A model generated the notes under the pieces. It did no database searches and had not been told where the DNA came from. It worked only from the letters and a program-made list of their open reading frames with translations. The position numbers and the translations under genes were made by a program. Below are positions 40,172 through 48,288 of a stretch of DNA of 60,899 nucleotides, piece after piece (position 1 is the stretch's first letter; each line of letters opens with the position of its first letter). The DNA is from Candidatus Sabulitectum sp. (lineage in GTDB: Bacteria; Fermentibacterota; Fermentibacteria; Fermentibacterales; JCC-6): the NCBI GenBank assembly GCA_023139045.1, contig JAGLOJ010000034.1, positions 1 to 60,899 on the forward strand, read 5' to 3'.

Positions 40172-40449
40172 TTCGGACTCCATTGTAAAGGGTAATTTGA
40201 GATATAGTGAACGGTTTCATAAATGAAGCTCTTTAATTCTTGTTCTTGTAGAACAGAATAATCACCGCCGAGTTTCATTATAAGGTCATGTAGTTCGTTA
40301 AGTAGTCTATCCTCACCATCCTCCATCTCATCCCAGTCCACGTCAAAGATTAGTTCGGTTTCGTTCTTGACGGTAAGTCTTTCACCATCATCAGCAAAAG
40401 TAAACTCTTTGTCGTCGATCAACGCTTTTATAATAGGTACTAGTTTCAT
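40168..40449 (-). CDS. Hypothetical acidic protein, paralogue pair
   Basis: 93 aa from ATG 40449 (GAGGG site), ending on an ATGA overlap with its paralogue. Highly acidic middle (DVDWDEMEDGEDRL), which could mimic nucleic acid charge. Function unknown. Confidence 0.55.
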   Translation of the reverse strand: MKLVPIIKALIDDKEFTFADDGERLTVKNETELIFDVDWDEMEDGEDRLLNELHDLIMKLGGDYSVLQEQELKSFIYETVHYISNYPLQWSPK

Positions 40450-40613
40450 ATCGTTTCCCTCAATGCGACACACTCTTTAACATCTGAGATTATACTATTA
40501 ATTACTGCATCAGCCAAGGCATATCTTGACTTTAACCAAGATATTATCTGGCTTTCGGTCATTTTGTTTCTGTCAAGTACTGCAATCGTTTTAACTATTA
40601 TATCAGTATTCAT
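40446..40613 (-). CDS. 55-aa hypothetical protein
   Basis: Reads MNTDIIVKTIAVLDRNKMTE..., helical throughout. AAGGA site upstream. Its stop overlaps the next ATG (ATGA) and its start overlaps the preceding stop (TAATG), which argues strongly that it is a real gene. Function unknown. Confidence 0.55.
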   Translation of the reverse strand: MNTDIIVKTIAVLDRNKMTESQIISWLKSRYALADAVINSIISDVKECVALRETI

Positions 40614-40708
40614 TAGTACATTCCTTTATTCATATTCTTAGACAGAGAACGAATCTTCAAAACACCATAAATAACCATAACAACAGGAAGTAATATAAGA
40701 GTAATCAT
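40613..40708 (-). CDS. 31-aa single-pass membrane peptide
   Basis: Starts MITLILLPVVMVIYGVLKIR; one TM helix and a short basic tail. GAAAGG site 7-8 bases upstream and TAATG overlap with the next gene. It is the first gene after the duplicated promoter at 40753-40781. Confidence 0.5.
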   Translation of the reverse strand: MITLILLPVVMVIYGVLKIRSLSKNMNKGMY

Positions 40709-40717
40709 TTTTATTGC

Positions 40718-40797
40718 CTTTCAAAGTTTAGTAGTATTCCTTAACTACTTGAACTATAAAATACAAAACGTCAAAAGGCTAATATTTTTGTTATTTT
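40718..40797. repeat. Duplicated promoter-leader cassette, copy 1
   Basis: About 75 bp nearly identical to 41052-41130. It contains a promoter and, in the RNA leader, the stem AGTAGT / ACTACT with loop TAAGGAAT. The cassette drives the 31-aa membrane peptide and following genes. Confidence 0.7.
40753..40781 (-). promoter_or_regulatory. Sigma70-like promoter (TAGCCT-17-TATAGT)
   Basis: TAGCCT at 40776-40781 and TATAGT at 40753-40758 with a 17-bp spacer. The GCCTTTTG and GTTTTGTATTTTATAG blocks match the promoter at 4690-4718 almost base for base. Confidence 0.6.
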
Positions 40798-40809
40798 ATT
40801 TATAACTTT

Positions 40810-41046
40810 TTAAGCTCTGTATGTCTTGATACCGTTGTCATCACAGTACAGGGCAGCTTTATAGCAGTAACCGCCAAGCCCATCAATATTACAGTTACAC
40901 TCATTATCTATGATAGCATAACCCTTAGCAGTATACACCCTCACCATATTGCCCTTAGCCCAAACTCGGGCATTACAATCTGAGTCCACATTATTAATAA
41001 TTGCTGCTACTTTGTCTGCTGTTTCGATTTGTTTGTTGTCATTCAT
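40810..41046 (-). CDS. Hypothetical small Cys-containing protein
   Basis: 78 aa with five Cys (CNARVW, CNCN, CYKAALYC). GAAAGG site before ATG 41046. Flanked on both sides by the duplicated promoter cassettes, so it is probably expressed as a single-gene unit. Function unknown. Confidence 0.6.
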   Translation of the reverse strand: MNDNKQIETADKVAAIINNVDSDCNARVWAKGNMVRVYTAKGYAIIDNECNCNIDGLGGYCYKAALYCDDNGIKTYRA

Positions 41047-41051
41047 AATTT

Positions 41052-41130
41052 ATTGCCTTTCGTTTAGTAGTATTCCTTAACTACTTGAACTATAAAATAC
41101 AATACGTCAAAAGGCTAATATTTTTGTTAT
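41052..41130. repeat. Duplicated promoter-leader cassette, copy 2
   Basis: Second copy of the 75-bp element, upstream of the 78-aa gene. Differences from copy 1 are a few substitutions and short indels outside the -35/-10 boxes. Confidence 0.7.
41089..41117 (-). promoter_or_regulatory. Sigma70-like promoter (TAGCCT-17-TATAGT), second copy
   Basis: TAGCCT at 41112-41117 and TATAGT at 41089-41094, 17 bp apart, with the same leader stem downstream as in copy 1. Confidence 0.6.
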
Positions 41131-41132
41131 TT

Positions 41133-41330
41133 TTACATCTCAACTTCTCTTAAATCTCCAACATATGTTGCTGCGGCGGTATAATCGGTATAATTGTCCC
41201 AATCATCCCCACAATGGTACACCACGAATACAAACTTCTCATTCCAGTACTTTACTCTCCCGGCTTGAGGCTTGCCGTGTTCGGGAGAATACTCTACCCA
41301 CATACCTTTTCTTAATCGCTTTATATCCAT
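41133..41330 (-). CDS. Small SH3-like/RNA-binding-type hypothetical protein
   Basis: 65 aa. The pattern LRKGMWVEYSPEHGKPQAGR followed by VVYHCGDDWDNY suggests a small beta-barrel, like the phage proteins that bind mRNA or regulate metabolism; this is only a resemblance. Starts inside the end of the preceding zinc-ribbon gene, with AAGGA upstream. Confidence 0.5.
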   Translation of the reverse strand: MDIKRLRKGMWVEYSPEHGKPQAGRVKYWNEKFVFVVYHCGDDWDNYTDYTAAATYVGDLREVEM

Positions 41331-42019
41331 TCTTTCATGTCCTTACCACAAAATTTACATTGGAAGTATTCTGGAGTGCTGTCCCTTTCGTGCCTTATCA
41401 CTGTTATCTTATACTCACCTTCTCTGTGACAATGGGGACAAGTAGCGTCAAATGTCTCTGTCCTCTTCCCCTCTATTGCTAAAACATCATGGCAACATTT
41501 TATATATTCCCACCAGCCCCGCACATTGTTATGAATTAAAACTATATCGTTGTTATCTTTATCTAATTTGTGCACTTTTCCATCTTCAACTAATTTAAAA
41601 CAATAATCATTGCAATCAATTGTTTTTCCCTCTTTTACTGCTGTCATAAACTTATCAGCTATTTCAGGAGTCATACCACAATAGGAGACTGCATCCCTTT
41701 CTTGGCACCCTGGAACATTTTGAAAACATGTTACACACTCATCAATACTTCTGAACGCTCCCTTCCATATTATAGTCACATCACTATCTCTTACACATCT
41801 GTTTACAACTTCATGGCAATAATTATCATACCACGTACAATATACTTCATCATTGTTCAGTTCTTTATAGACACAGTTATGGCAGCACTCAACTACACTA
41901 GCTTGTGTGCCTTCTTTCAATACTTTGTCTATAATTGATTCATAAGTTAACTGGTCTTCTATATCTGGCCGTTTACTAAGCCATTTCTTTATTCTTTTTA
42001 TCATGGCTGATAGAGACAT
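41321..42019 (-). CDS. Multi-zinc-motif Cys-rich protein
   Basis: 232 aa with more than 15 Cys in pairs (CCHNC, CVTC, CPHCH, CKFCG). The last two form a clear zinc ribbon at the C-terminus. Probably several zinc sites; a role in binding nucleic acid or protein is plausible. AAAGG site. Function unknown. Confidence 0.6.
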   Translation of the reverse strand: MSLSAMIKRIKKWLSKRPDIEDQLTYESIIDKVLKEGTQASVVECCHNCVYKELNNDEVYCTWYDNYCHEVVNRCVRDSDVTIIWKGAFRSIDECVTCFQNVPGCQERDAVSYCGMTPEIADKFMTAVKEGKTIDCNDYCFKLVEDGKVHKLDKDNNDIVLIHNNVRGWWEYIKCCHDVLAIEGKRTETFDATCPHCHREGEYKITVIRHERDSTPEYFQCKFCGKDMKEWI

Positions 42020-42038
42020 TATTTTATTCCTTTATTAA

Positions 42039-42719
42039 TTATTTCCGGAACAACTTACGCCATTTCTTGGCGACCTTTATCCCATTCCCCGTGTACTCCC
42101 CATGGCTTCTGAACTTTTGTAACATGGTATTATTCGTGGCCTTGTAATTTGGCGGCCCATCTATGACCAGCTGAGGCTCTACAGCACAGTCACTCCCATC
42201 CACCAATACCTTGGCCTTTGGAAAATGCTTCTTATACACCTCGGCCGCTCTGGCAAACAATTGCTTTTCTGAATCAAACCGTTCAGATGTATCACCAACT
42301 TCATAAGTATAGTCAGGTTCCGATAAAGCAGCAGCCATGTGTTCGTCCAGCACCACTGAAACCTCATACTCTTCCAAACCACTATCATTGAACTGTCGTA
42401 TCTTACCATAATAATGAGAAGCCCCAGCGGTCAAACCATCCCAGGTCAACGTATCTATATAAACAATCTCATCTTCCTTGACCTTTTCTATAGGCAACGT
42501 CAATTCACCATAGAGATATAGTTCTTCCGCCTTCTTCAGACTGCACCCTTCTGGGCAACAATACAGTAACATTCCATCGTCACGCTGCCTCCCCCAGTAT
42601 TCACTATTATAATGACCTTCCTTTGGCACCAACTCCAGCTTAGCTTTGCACAATGGGCAGGAGGAATCTTTCTTAACGGACCAAAGGCCGTACACTTCAT
42701 ATTTTGTTATCATCTTCAT
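42039..42719 (-). CDS. Zinc-finger-containing hypothetical protein
   Basis: 226 aa. An N-terminal CPLC...CCPEGC set (about 21-58) is a likely zinc knuckle; the remaining 170 residues are mixed alpha/beta with no recognised motif. AGGAG site; the leader contains a GCCCAGGGG hairpin, suggesting attenuation. Confidence 0.55.
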   Translation of the reverse strand: MKMITKYEVYGLWSVKKDSSCPLCKAKLELVPKEGHYNSEYWGRQRDDGMLLYCCPEGCSLKKAEELYLYGELTLPIEKVKEDEIVYIDTLTWDGLTAGASHYYGKIRQFNDSGLEEYEVSVVLDEHMAAALSEPDYTYEVGDTSERFDSEKQLFARAAEVYKKHFPKAKVLVDGSDCAVEPQLVIDGPPNYKATNNTMLQKFRSHGEYTGNGIKVAKKWRKLFRK

Positions 42720-42735
42720 ATCTTTACTCTCCTAG

Positions 42736-42773
42736 AATAAAATTGCCCAGGGGCGTTCGGTCTACCCCTGAGC
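42736..42773 (-). terminator. GCCCAGGGG-type terminator/attenuator
   Basis: Minus-strand RNA GCTCAGGGG / CCCCTGGGC (9 bp with one G-U) and an 11-base loop, followed by AATTTTATT, only about 20 bp before the 42719 start. The G-U pair again shows the minus strand is the RNA strand. Confidence 0.6.
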
Positions 42774-42799
42774 AAAAGATGAGGAAAATAATTATCTTA

Positions 42800-43183
42800 T
42801 TAACATTCTTGTATTCTTAATATTAAATCTTCAAAGGCATACGTGGCCTCTCTTGACCATTCTGTATCCGGGGAGTCTTCTTGTTCAGCCTCTCTCAGCA
42901 CATGCCCAATAAGTATAACCCACTCACGACAGCAGTCAAAACCACTTTCGTATAGTGGACATTTGCTGCATCTTTCTTTCTTACCATACTTAAAACTGAA
43001 GTGTTGGCACAGTCCGCACCACATCCAATCGGCACCCACCAAGTCAGCGTCATATGCTTTCCTGTATACTGAGGGACCAGCCTTTAGTATAGTCTCCCAA
43101 TGGAGGAGGCTGGCTTTCTTGGCACATTCAAAACTACATAATGCAGCTTTGAGTATATCTTTTTGTGACATCCACTTAATCAT
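42800..43183 (-). CDS. Cys-rich hypothetical protein
   Basis: 127 aa. CGLCQHFSFKYGKKERCSKC then CC form a metal-binding cluster (about 56-85) between helical ends. GGGGGA site. Likely zinc-binding; function unknown. Confidence 0.55.
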   Translation of the reverse strand: MIKWMSQKDILKAALCSFECAKKASLLHWETILKAGPSVYRKAYDADLVGADWMWCGLCQHFSFKYGKKERCSKCPLYESGFDCCREWVILIGHVLREAEQEDSPDTEWSREATYAFEDLILRIQEC

Positions 43184-43184
43184 C

Positions 43185-43601
43185 TTATTCCCCCATCAGG
43201 AAAGTAATAACACCGTCAAGTAAATCCGGTTCGCCGTGGAACAGAATTACTAATCCTGTGAACAGTAATACGTATTTAAAGATTCCACTACTTTTCTTTT
43301 TAGCCATTTTCTTCCCATCCTCTGATGTCTTTACTTCAACGAACATTTTCCATCGCATCTTCCGGACCTTTATGCTTTCACAAAGTCCGTCAAGCAGAAA
43401 CGAAGGTACACCATCTGAATAGAAGCCAAAGCGTTTAACTTTAGATCCGGGTTCGGAAATTTCTCTAAGGATAATCGTCCCTACGTTAGCATCAAAATAT
43501 CCAAGAATCCTATTCATGGATACAAGTACTGCATCAACATCATCGTTGATATCAATTCCGTATGATGATTCTATCGTCATAAAAGGTTCACACTCTAACA
43601 T
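43185..43601 (-). CDS. Hypothetical protein with C-terminal TM segment
   Basis: 138 aa from ATG 43601 (GAGGAG site). Soluble N-terminal domain, then a KKMAKKKSSG basic stretch and a TM helix (FKYVLLFTGLVILFHG). Probably membrane-anchored with its domain in the cytoplasm. Confidence 0.5.
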   Translation of the reverse strand: MLECEPFMTIESSYGIDINDDVDAVLVSMNRILGYFDANVGTIILREISEPGSKVKRFGFYSDGVPSFLLDGLCESIKVRKMRWKMFVEVKTSEDGKKMAKKKSSGIFKYVLLFTGLVILFHGEPDLLDGVITFLMGE

Positions 43602-43647
43602 TATATTCTCCTCATACATTGCCCAGAGCGGCTCTGCTCTGTGGCAG

Positions 43648-44385
43648 TTAATTTAACGATGTAGCACGACATGGCTCATCATCTTTTTCAAAGAAGTCTC
43701 TCAACTTTGTCAAGCCTGACATTCTGTACTCCTCCACCTGGGCCTTTGGTATCCCCAGATGAAGACCGATCTCTTCTGGAATAATCGCTTCCTTGTCCAA
43801 ACCATAGTTGGACTTAATAACTTCCAATTCAATTGGACTCAACTCCGCGACGTTATGCTTTACAGCTTCCCTGATGTCGCTGAGCTGTCCTTCTTTACCT
43901 ATAGGCTCATATGCCTTAGATCTATAATGCTCTTTAACCTGATCGTCCTCATCATTTATTCTATCACTGTAATGCTTTTGCTCTCTAGCGATAGCGGCGT
44001 TAAACGCATTAGCCAGTGCTCGGCCCAGGTAGGTAGAAAACTTGAAGCCTCTTGTTACATCGAACTTATCGATACAGTTGCTGAGCTTCTCCAGGCCAAT
44101 AGATATTAAGTCATCCGTGGCAGTGGTAGCCATACTTGTTCCTCGTCTGTTGGCCATTCTAACTACCATAGGAATATTTGACTTTAATATCTTATCCGTT
44201 ACTTCCCTTACCGCTCTTCTGGCAATACCCAGCTGACTAGATTCCTGGGAGGTTCGCTTACGTTTGTTTTCTAATTTCTCTACGACACTTCTTGACTTAT
44301 CTAATCTGGTAAATAACATCAATTCTTGTTTAGCCTTTAATGTACCGGGACAACATGCCAGTAACGGCTTCAGGTAATCACTCAT
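43648..44385 (-). CDS. Phage RNA polymerase sigma factor (sigma70 family)
   Basis: 245 aa. Region 2 is clear: DDLISIGLEKLSNCIDKFDV then RGFKFSTYLGRALANAF (about 90-130), matching the core-binding and -10-binding helices. Region 4 is LSPIELEVIKSNYGLDKE through EEIGLHLGIPKAQVEEYRMS (about 185-235), a helix-turn-helix for the -35. It would redirect host RNA polymerase to phage promoters. A GTG three codons upstream overlaps the preceding stop and is an alternative start. Lies downstream of the 45119-45147 promoter. Confidence 0.8.
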   Translation of the reverse strand: MSDYLKPLLACCPGTLKAKQELMLFTRLDKSRSVVEKLENKRKRTSQESSQLGIARRAVREVTDKILKSNIPMVVRMANRRGTSMATTATDDLISIGLEKLSNCIDKFDVTRGFKFSTYLGRALANAFNAAIAREQKHYSDRINDEDDQVKEHYRSKAYEPIGKEGQLSDIREAVKHNVAELSPIELEVIKSNYGLDKEAIIPEEIGLHLGIPKAQVEEYRMSGLTKLRDFFEKDDEPCRATSLN

Positions 44386-44390
44386 AATTT

Positions 44391-45068
44391 TCACTTTCTT
44401 TTTGGACGAGATGCTGCCAATAGATCCAACCGTTCTTGTGGAATATTGACTTTCTTAATAGGATTAAACGTCACACCTTGTTTACGGAACCCTTCCATCA
44501 AAAGTTTTTTGATGTCTTGTCCCATCTTGTTCCCCACAAACTCCAAGAATGTCCGCACCCATCTCCTATCATGCCGATGCCCATAAGGTAATACCGCATG
44601 AGCTATCTCGTGGAGAACAATAATTTCGCCGCCGTCAAGGCCGCTTAACCCCATTCCCCATTTAGATATATTCACCCTTCCCTTGACGACTTCCTGTCCC
44701 ATTGGTTCTAAACAACACGGACCCGCTGAACAAGTTAGTGTGCGTGATTGATATCTTACTACACACTGTTCGAATAAGGGGAACCGTCTTTGGAACCAAG
44801 GAGTCTCCATGAAATCCCGGACATACTTTGCAACCTCAGTTATGTTTGCGAATGTCTTCTGTTCTATTTTCTTTCTGAACTCTCGCTCAGCATTATAGCA
44901 CTTCTGTCGCTGAGCATCTCTTTTCGGCATAGTTCCTTTTCTCCACCACTGTTGCGAGTCTGGCTCAAAGAATCTTGCTCTTCTGACTGTTGGTTCAATA
45001 TTTAGTTTAACACCCAACCGTGCTTTAACAATATGACTTCTCGTGTCTGCTTCGTGTTTTAGTATCAT
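44391..45068 (-). CDS. Putative metallohydrolase (HExxH...H)
   Basis: 225 aa. VLHEIAHAVLPYGHRHDRRW gives His153, Glu154, His157 and His164, an HExxHxxxxxxH zinc site close to the actinophage-type putative metallohydrolase family (TIGR04338-like). No signal peptide, so cytoplasmic. First gene after the 45119 promoter and directly ahead of the sigma factor. Substrate unknown. Confidence 0.65.
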   Translation of the reverse strand: MILKHEADTRSHIVKARLGVKLNIEPTVRRARFFEPDSQQWWRKGTMPKRDAQRQKCYNAEREFRKKIEQKTFANITEVAKYVRDFMETPWFQRRFPLFEQCVVRYQSRTLTCSAGPCCLEPMGQEVVKGRVNISKWGMGLSGLDGGEIIVLHEIAHAVLPYGHRHDRRWVRTFLEFVGNKMGQDIKKLLMEGFRKQGVTFNPIKKVNIPQERLDLLAASRPKRK

Positions 45069-45118
45069 CAGCCCTTCTCCGTAATACTAATAATATTCAG
45101 TTTTGTTACAACACCCTT

Positions 45119-45147
45119 ATTATAGCATATGATTCACTAAAAAGCAA
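45119..45147 (-). promoter_or_regulatory. Sigma70 promoter (TTGCTT-17-TATAAT)
   Basis: TTGCTT at 45142-45147 and a perfect TATAAT at 45119-45124 with the optimal 17-bp spacer, in the 109-bp gap before the metallohydrolase/sigma operon. Best-scoring promoter in the window by eye. Confidence 0.75.
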
Positions 45148-45177
45148 ATCATTTTGTTGTTTTTATCATCTTTTTTG

Positions 45178-47553
45178 TTAAAATGGGATCTCTTCGTCTT
45201 CTATCTCTGTTTTTATATCCAGTAAATCTTCTTTCATCTGCACAGGTTCCGTCCAAACATACGGACCGCCAAAATGCTCGTCCCACCAGTTCCTCAATAC
45301 CTTTAGAGGAGGCATACAATAATAATATGGCCGCTTATATAGTTTATCGTTATATGTGATGGCGGTCCGGGATTGGTGCTTGAGTTTATCAGCAGGCATT
45401 GCATCGATCAATAGTTTGTTCAACTGTGAGCTGTATATCCTGGTTGAGAAATAACTTATCCCACGAACAGCATTCAAGAAGTCGTCCAGGAACTCTTCGC
45501 AGAATATATAATTTTCCCACGTAGCGTGCTCCGGTAATAACCTACCGTCCTGCAATTTCTGGAACCACCAAGAATGTATGGCATCAAAGCTGTGTGTCTT
45601 CTGGTCTTGTAATGCTTTAGTCATCGGCACGGTACGAACATCAAAGTCAGCTATATCTAAATTGATCAAGTCATATAGTAAATTACTGTATCCGCCATCG
45701 TTCATGTCCGTCGCTATCTTGGTAAAATAAGCTCTGTCCTGCATATGCCCTGCTGATACATCCAGCACACAGAACCTTCTCTCGTTCAGACCAGCCGGGA
45801 CAACCCAATCATCATTAGACGCCATGATGATATGCAAGCAGTTAGTAGATACCTCCGGATCGACACCCTTTGCTTCCACAAATATAGAGTCTTCTGTAAT
45901 TAAGGTTTTAAGAGTGGAGGAATGTTTTTTATCACCAGCATAGAAAGCTTCATCCGCAAACAACACAACGCAGTCTCTAAGGTGAGCATTAAATTGTCCA
46001 GTAAGTTTTTGTGCCGATGATACATGTAGAAAGTGCCTACCGAATAATCGACCAAAGGTAGTGGAAGTGAAGCCCTTACCGACACCCTGATCTCCTCGCA
46101 GCACGATAGCCGTGTGGCCCTGCTCTCCTGGGCATTGGACCGCTCGTGCCATCCATCTATATAAGTAATGGAATAAGTCTCCATTATCTCCGCATACATT
46201 TTCTTTGAGATGATCTAGGAAAGAATGATGTTTCTTTCCCTGGGTCGGCTCATGACTAAATCCCCGCCACATATTATAATCACCTGGCGTCTCTATTCCG
46301 GGACTAAACACTACCCGCTCATACTGTCTACGGTTTTCATGTTCTAGCCACCAGTGGCCCATCTTCTTATTAATAGGGTTACCGTTTTTATCTTCCCCGA
46401 TCTTAACCTTAATATGCATATACTTATTGCGGAAGTCTTCGAATGTCATCTTAGACAAGATAAATCGATTTGCTATTTCGTCCCGTTGTTCAAAGATGAC
46501 ACGCACCTTACTACCTATGCTGGCCACTGCATATTTCTCGTTCAGCTTACGCAGATTAGGATCTATAGCATCCTCTCTCGCCCGCTCGATCTGGCGTACA
46601 GCATATCCTTCTGAATTAGTGCCTTTGTCCAGGACGGAGGCACTGATGTTAAAATCAGGATCGGTGATAATAGAGTAGATGGTCTGGTCATCTACACCTC
46701 CCCGTACCAATGCACAGCATACGAAAAAGAGAGCGTCAGACCGGGAAGAGAAACGATTAGCATCATCAGGATCAACGCCCTGAACGATAACAACTTTACA
46801 TAGGTCAGTGACCTTTTCCGGCAGGTCGTTTACATCAGCTATGCGTTCAACATTACCCGACACCTGGACCTGGTTCGTTCGGCCAAATCCCTTCTCCTCC
46901 GACTGGATGGCAGGTGCCTGCTTAAAGTCTTTAATGAAGTAGGTATTACCATCGTTCCATTCGACCAGTTCAGCCAGGACTTCTTTCCGGCCCTTCTTTT
47001 TCTTCCTCTCGTCGGGCCTGTTGATCGTCCCAGGGAGCCGCATAATTCTATCGACGTTATGGCACGCATCTGCACCAAACGCCAGCTCTAAGGCCTGGTT
47101 GTATCGCTTGGCGTTCTCGTATCTATCCGGCTCCCCGTTAATAGGTTCCGGCTCTGCCAGTTTCCAGAATCCCTGGTACCCACCACCACTGAACACTATT
47201 ACCGTTGGCGGTTGAATACCTTCCGGTGGTTTTCGCAACAAGCCCAGGGCTCGCTCCTGCTCCTGGGCAATATCTTCCCCGACACGGGGGTCTATATCGA
47301 CATGCAACCAATCCAGGGACTTAATATCCTCGCGGGATGGTTTACTGTTAAGTGGTTCTATGGTAGGGTTGACACTAAAATATATATTTCTCTCTTTACC
47401 ATAATTCTCCAGCCATGGGAGAACCTCATCTATTATGGTAAAGGCTCTTGTTTCGATTTTTCTTTTATCTAATGAAATGGAGGTGAGCAGCCAAGGCCCT
47501 TTTCCCGACCATTTTTTCAAAAACTCAATTGCTTGGTTATAATTCGGTTCCAT
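45178..47553 (-). CDS. Primase-helicase (RepB/PrimPol-like primase plus SF3-type helicase)
   Basis: 791 aa. The N-terminal DWLHVDIDP (about 81-89) supplies the DxD metal site of archaeo-eukaryotic-type primases, and IVFSGGGYQGFWKL follows, as in that family. The C-terminal half has Walker A LRGDQGVGKGF (about 485-495), a Walker B-like CVVLFADEAFY and a sensor-like IIMASNDDWVVP: the DUF5906/D5-like helicase. Together they would unwind DNA and lay primers for the family A polymerase. It overlaps the nuclease gene. Confidence 0.85.
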   Translation of the reverse strand: MEPNYNQAIEFLKKWSGKGPWLLTSISLDKRKIETRAFTIIDEVLPWLENYGKERNIYFSVNPTIEPLNSKPSREDIKSLDWLHVDIDPRVGEDIAQEQERALGLLRKPPEGIQPPTVIVFSGGGYQGFWKLAEPEPINGEPDRYENAKRYNQALELAFGADACHNVDRIMRLPGTINRPDERKKKKGRKEVLAELVEWNDGNTYFIKDFKQAPAIQSEEKGFGRTNQVQVSGNVERIADVNDLPEKVTDLCKVVIVQGVDPDDANRFSSRSDALFFVCCALVRGGVDDQTIYSIITDPDFNISASVLDKGTNSEGYAVRQIERAREDAIDPNLRKLNEKYAVASIGSKVRVIFEQRDEIANRFILSKMTFEDFRNKYMHIKVKIGEDKNGNPINKKMGHWWLEHENRRQYERVVFSPGIETPGDYNMWRGFSHEPTQGKKHHSFLDHLKENVCGDNGDLFHYLYRWMARAVQCPGEQGHTAIVLRGDQGVGKGFTSTTFGRLFGRHFLHVSSAQKLTGQFNAHLRDCVVLFADEAFYAGDKKHSSTLKTLITEDSIFVEAKGVDPEVSTNCLHIIMASNDDWVVPAGLNERRFCVLDVSAGHMQDRAYFTKIATDMNDGGYSNLLYDLINLDIADFDVRTVPMTKALQDQKTHSFDAIHSWWFQKLQDGRLLPEHATWENYIFCEEFLDDFLNAVRGISYFSTRIYSSQLNKLLIDAMPADKLKHQSRTAITYNDKLYKRPYYYCMPPLKVLRNWWDEHFGGPYVWTEPVQMKEDLLDIKTEIEDEEIPF

Positions 47554-47935
47554 TACTTAAGATCCTTCTCAGCTCGTCGTCTTTAAGCCCTTCACCCCAA
47601 TATGAATGGGTATACTTAATCAACTCCAACCGTGTACAGGAACCAATCCTTTTGGCCCCCGCCACGCCAGTAAACAACAACCATTCTCTGTTACATTGTA
47701 ACATTAACCAGGACGCTCCCCCACAGGCCCACCGTGAAGTCGCCCAGAGGCGTTGTTCTCTGGTGAAGTCGTGCACTAATTTCACAATAGTGCTTTCACG
47801 CTTTGGCCATCGCCGTAACCACTTACATTCGATCCAGCCCCCGACATAGTTTATATCGGGGGTTCCTGAACCGACTGTATTTTCCACGGCGATGGCGTGT
47901 AAAGGCTTTAACCCCTTTACTAATCTTTGTCGCAT
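47537..47935 (-). CDS. PD-(D/E)XK nuclease (VRR-NUC-like)
   Basis: 132 aa from ATG 47935 (GGAAAG site, overlapping the previous stop). GSGTPDINYVGGWIECKW is a textbook PD...ExK active site (about 28-45), followed by a helical domain. VRR-NUC-type phage nucleases act as junction resolvases or single-strand nucleases in recombination and packaging. Confidence 0.75.
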   Translation of the reverse strand: MRQRLVKGLKPLHAIAVENTVGSGTPDINYVGGWIECKWLRRWPKRESTIVKLVHDFTREQRLWATSRWACGGASWLMLQCNREWLLFTGVAGAKRIGSCTRLELIKYTHSYWGEGLKDDELRRILSNGTEL

Positions 47936-47936
47936 G

Positions 47937-48278
47937 TTACTTTCCGACAACGGTAATCAAACCTTTCTTAGCATCGTAACGGATATCATGTTTGGCGTGG
48001 GAACTTTTATGTCCTAATTCCACACACTTAGCAACATACTCACTGGCCAGCATTCCATCCTCATAAAGGGGGAAACGCTCAGCAGCTTTGCCTCGCTTTT
48101 GATAATCCGGTTCTATAACAAAGATCAAAGTTTCCTTAGCATCGGCCAATAGTCTGTTAACTGCTGCAACAGCCTTACCCTTACTTGGGAATCTACTAAC
48201 CTTCGCAACTCCTTCGAGAGTTGCAGCAATCCGATTATAGATTACCGCCAACTGTTTCAGCGTCAAGTCATCTAACAT
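47937..48278 (-). CDS. Hypothetical small DNA-binding-like protein
   Basis: 113 aa. KVSRFPSKGKAVAAVNRLLA is a basic helix-turn segment seen in small phage proteins with DNA-binding potential; the C-terminus is a beta hairpin. AGGAG site. Placed in the replication block, so a DNA-metabolism accessory is plausible. Confidence 0.5.
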   Translation of the reverse strand: MLDDLTLKQLAVIYNRIAATLEGVAKVSRFPSKGKAVAAVNRLLADAKETLIFVIEPDYQKRGKAAERFPLYEDGMLASEYVAKCVELGHKSSHAKHDIRYDAKKGLITVVGK

Positions 48279-48288
48279 AATAAATCTC

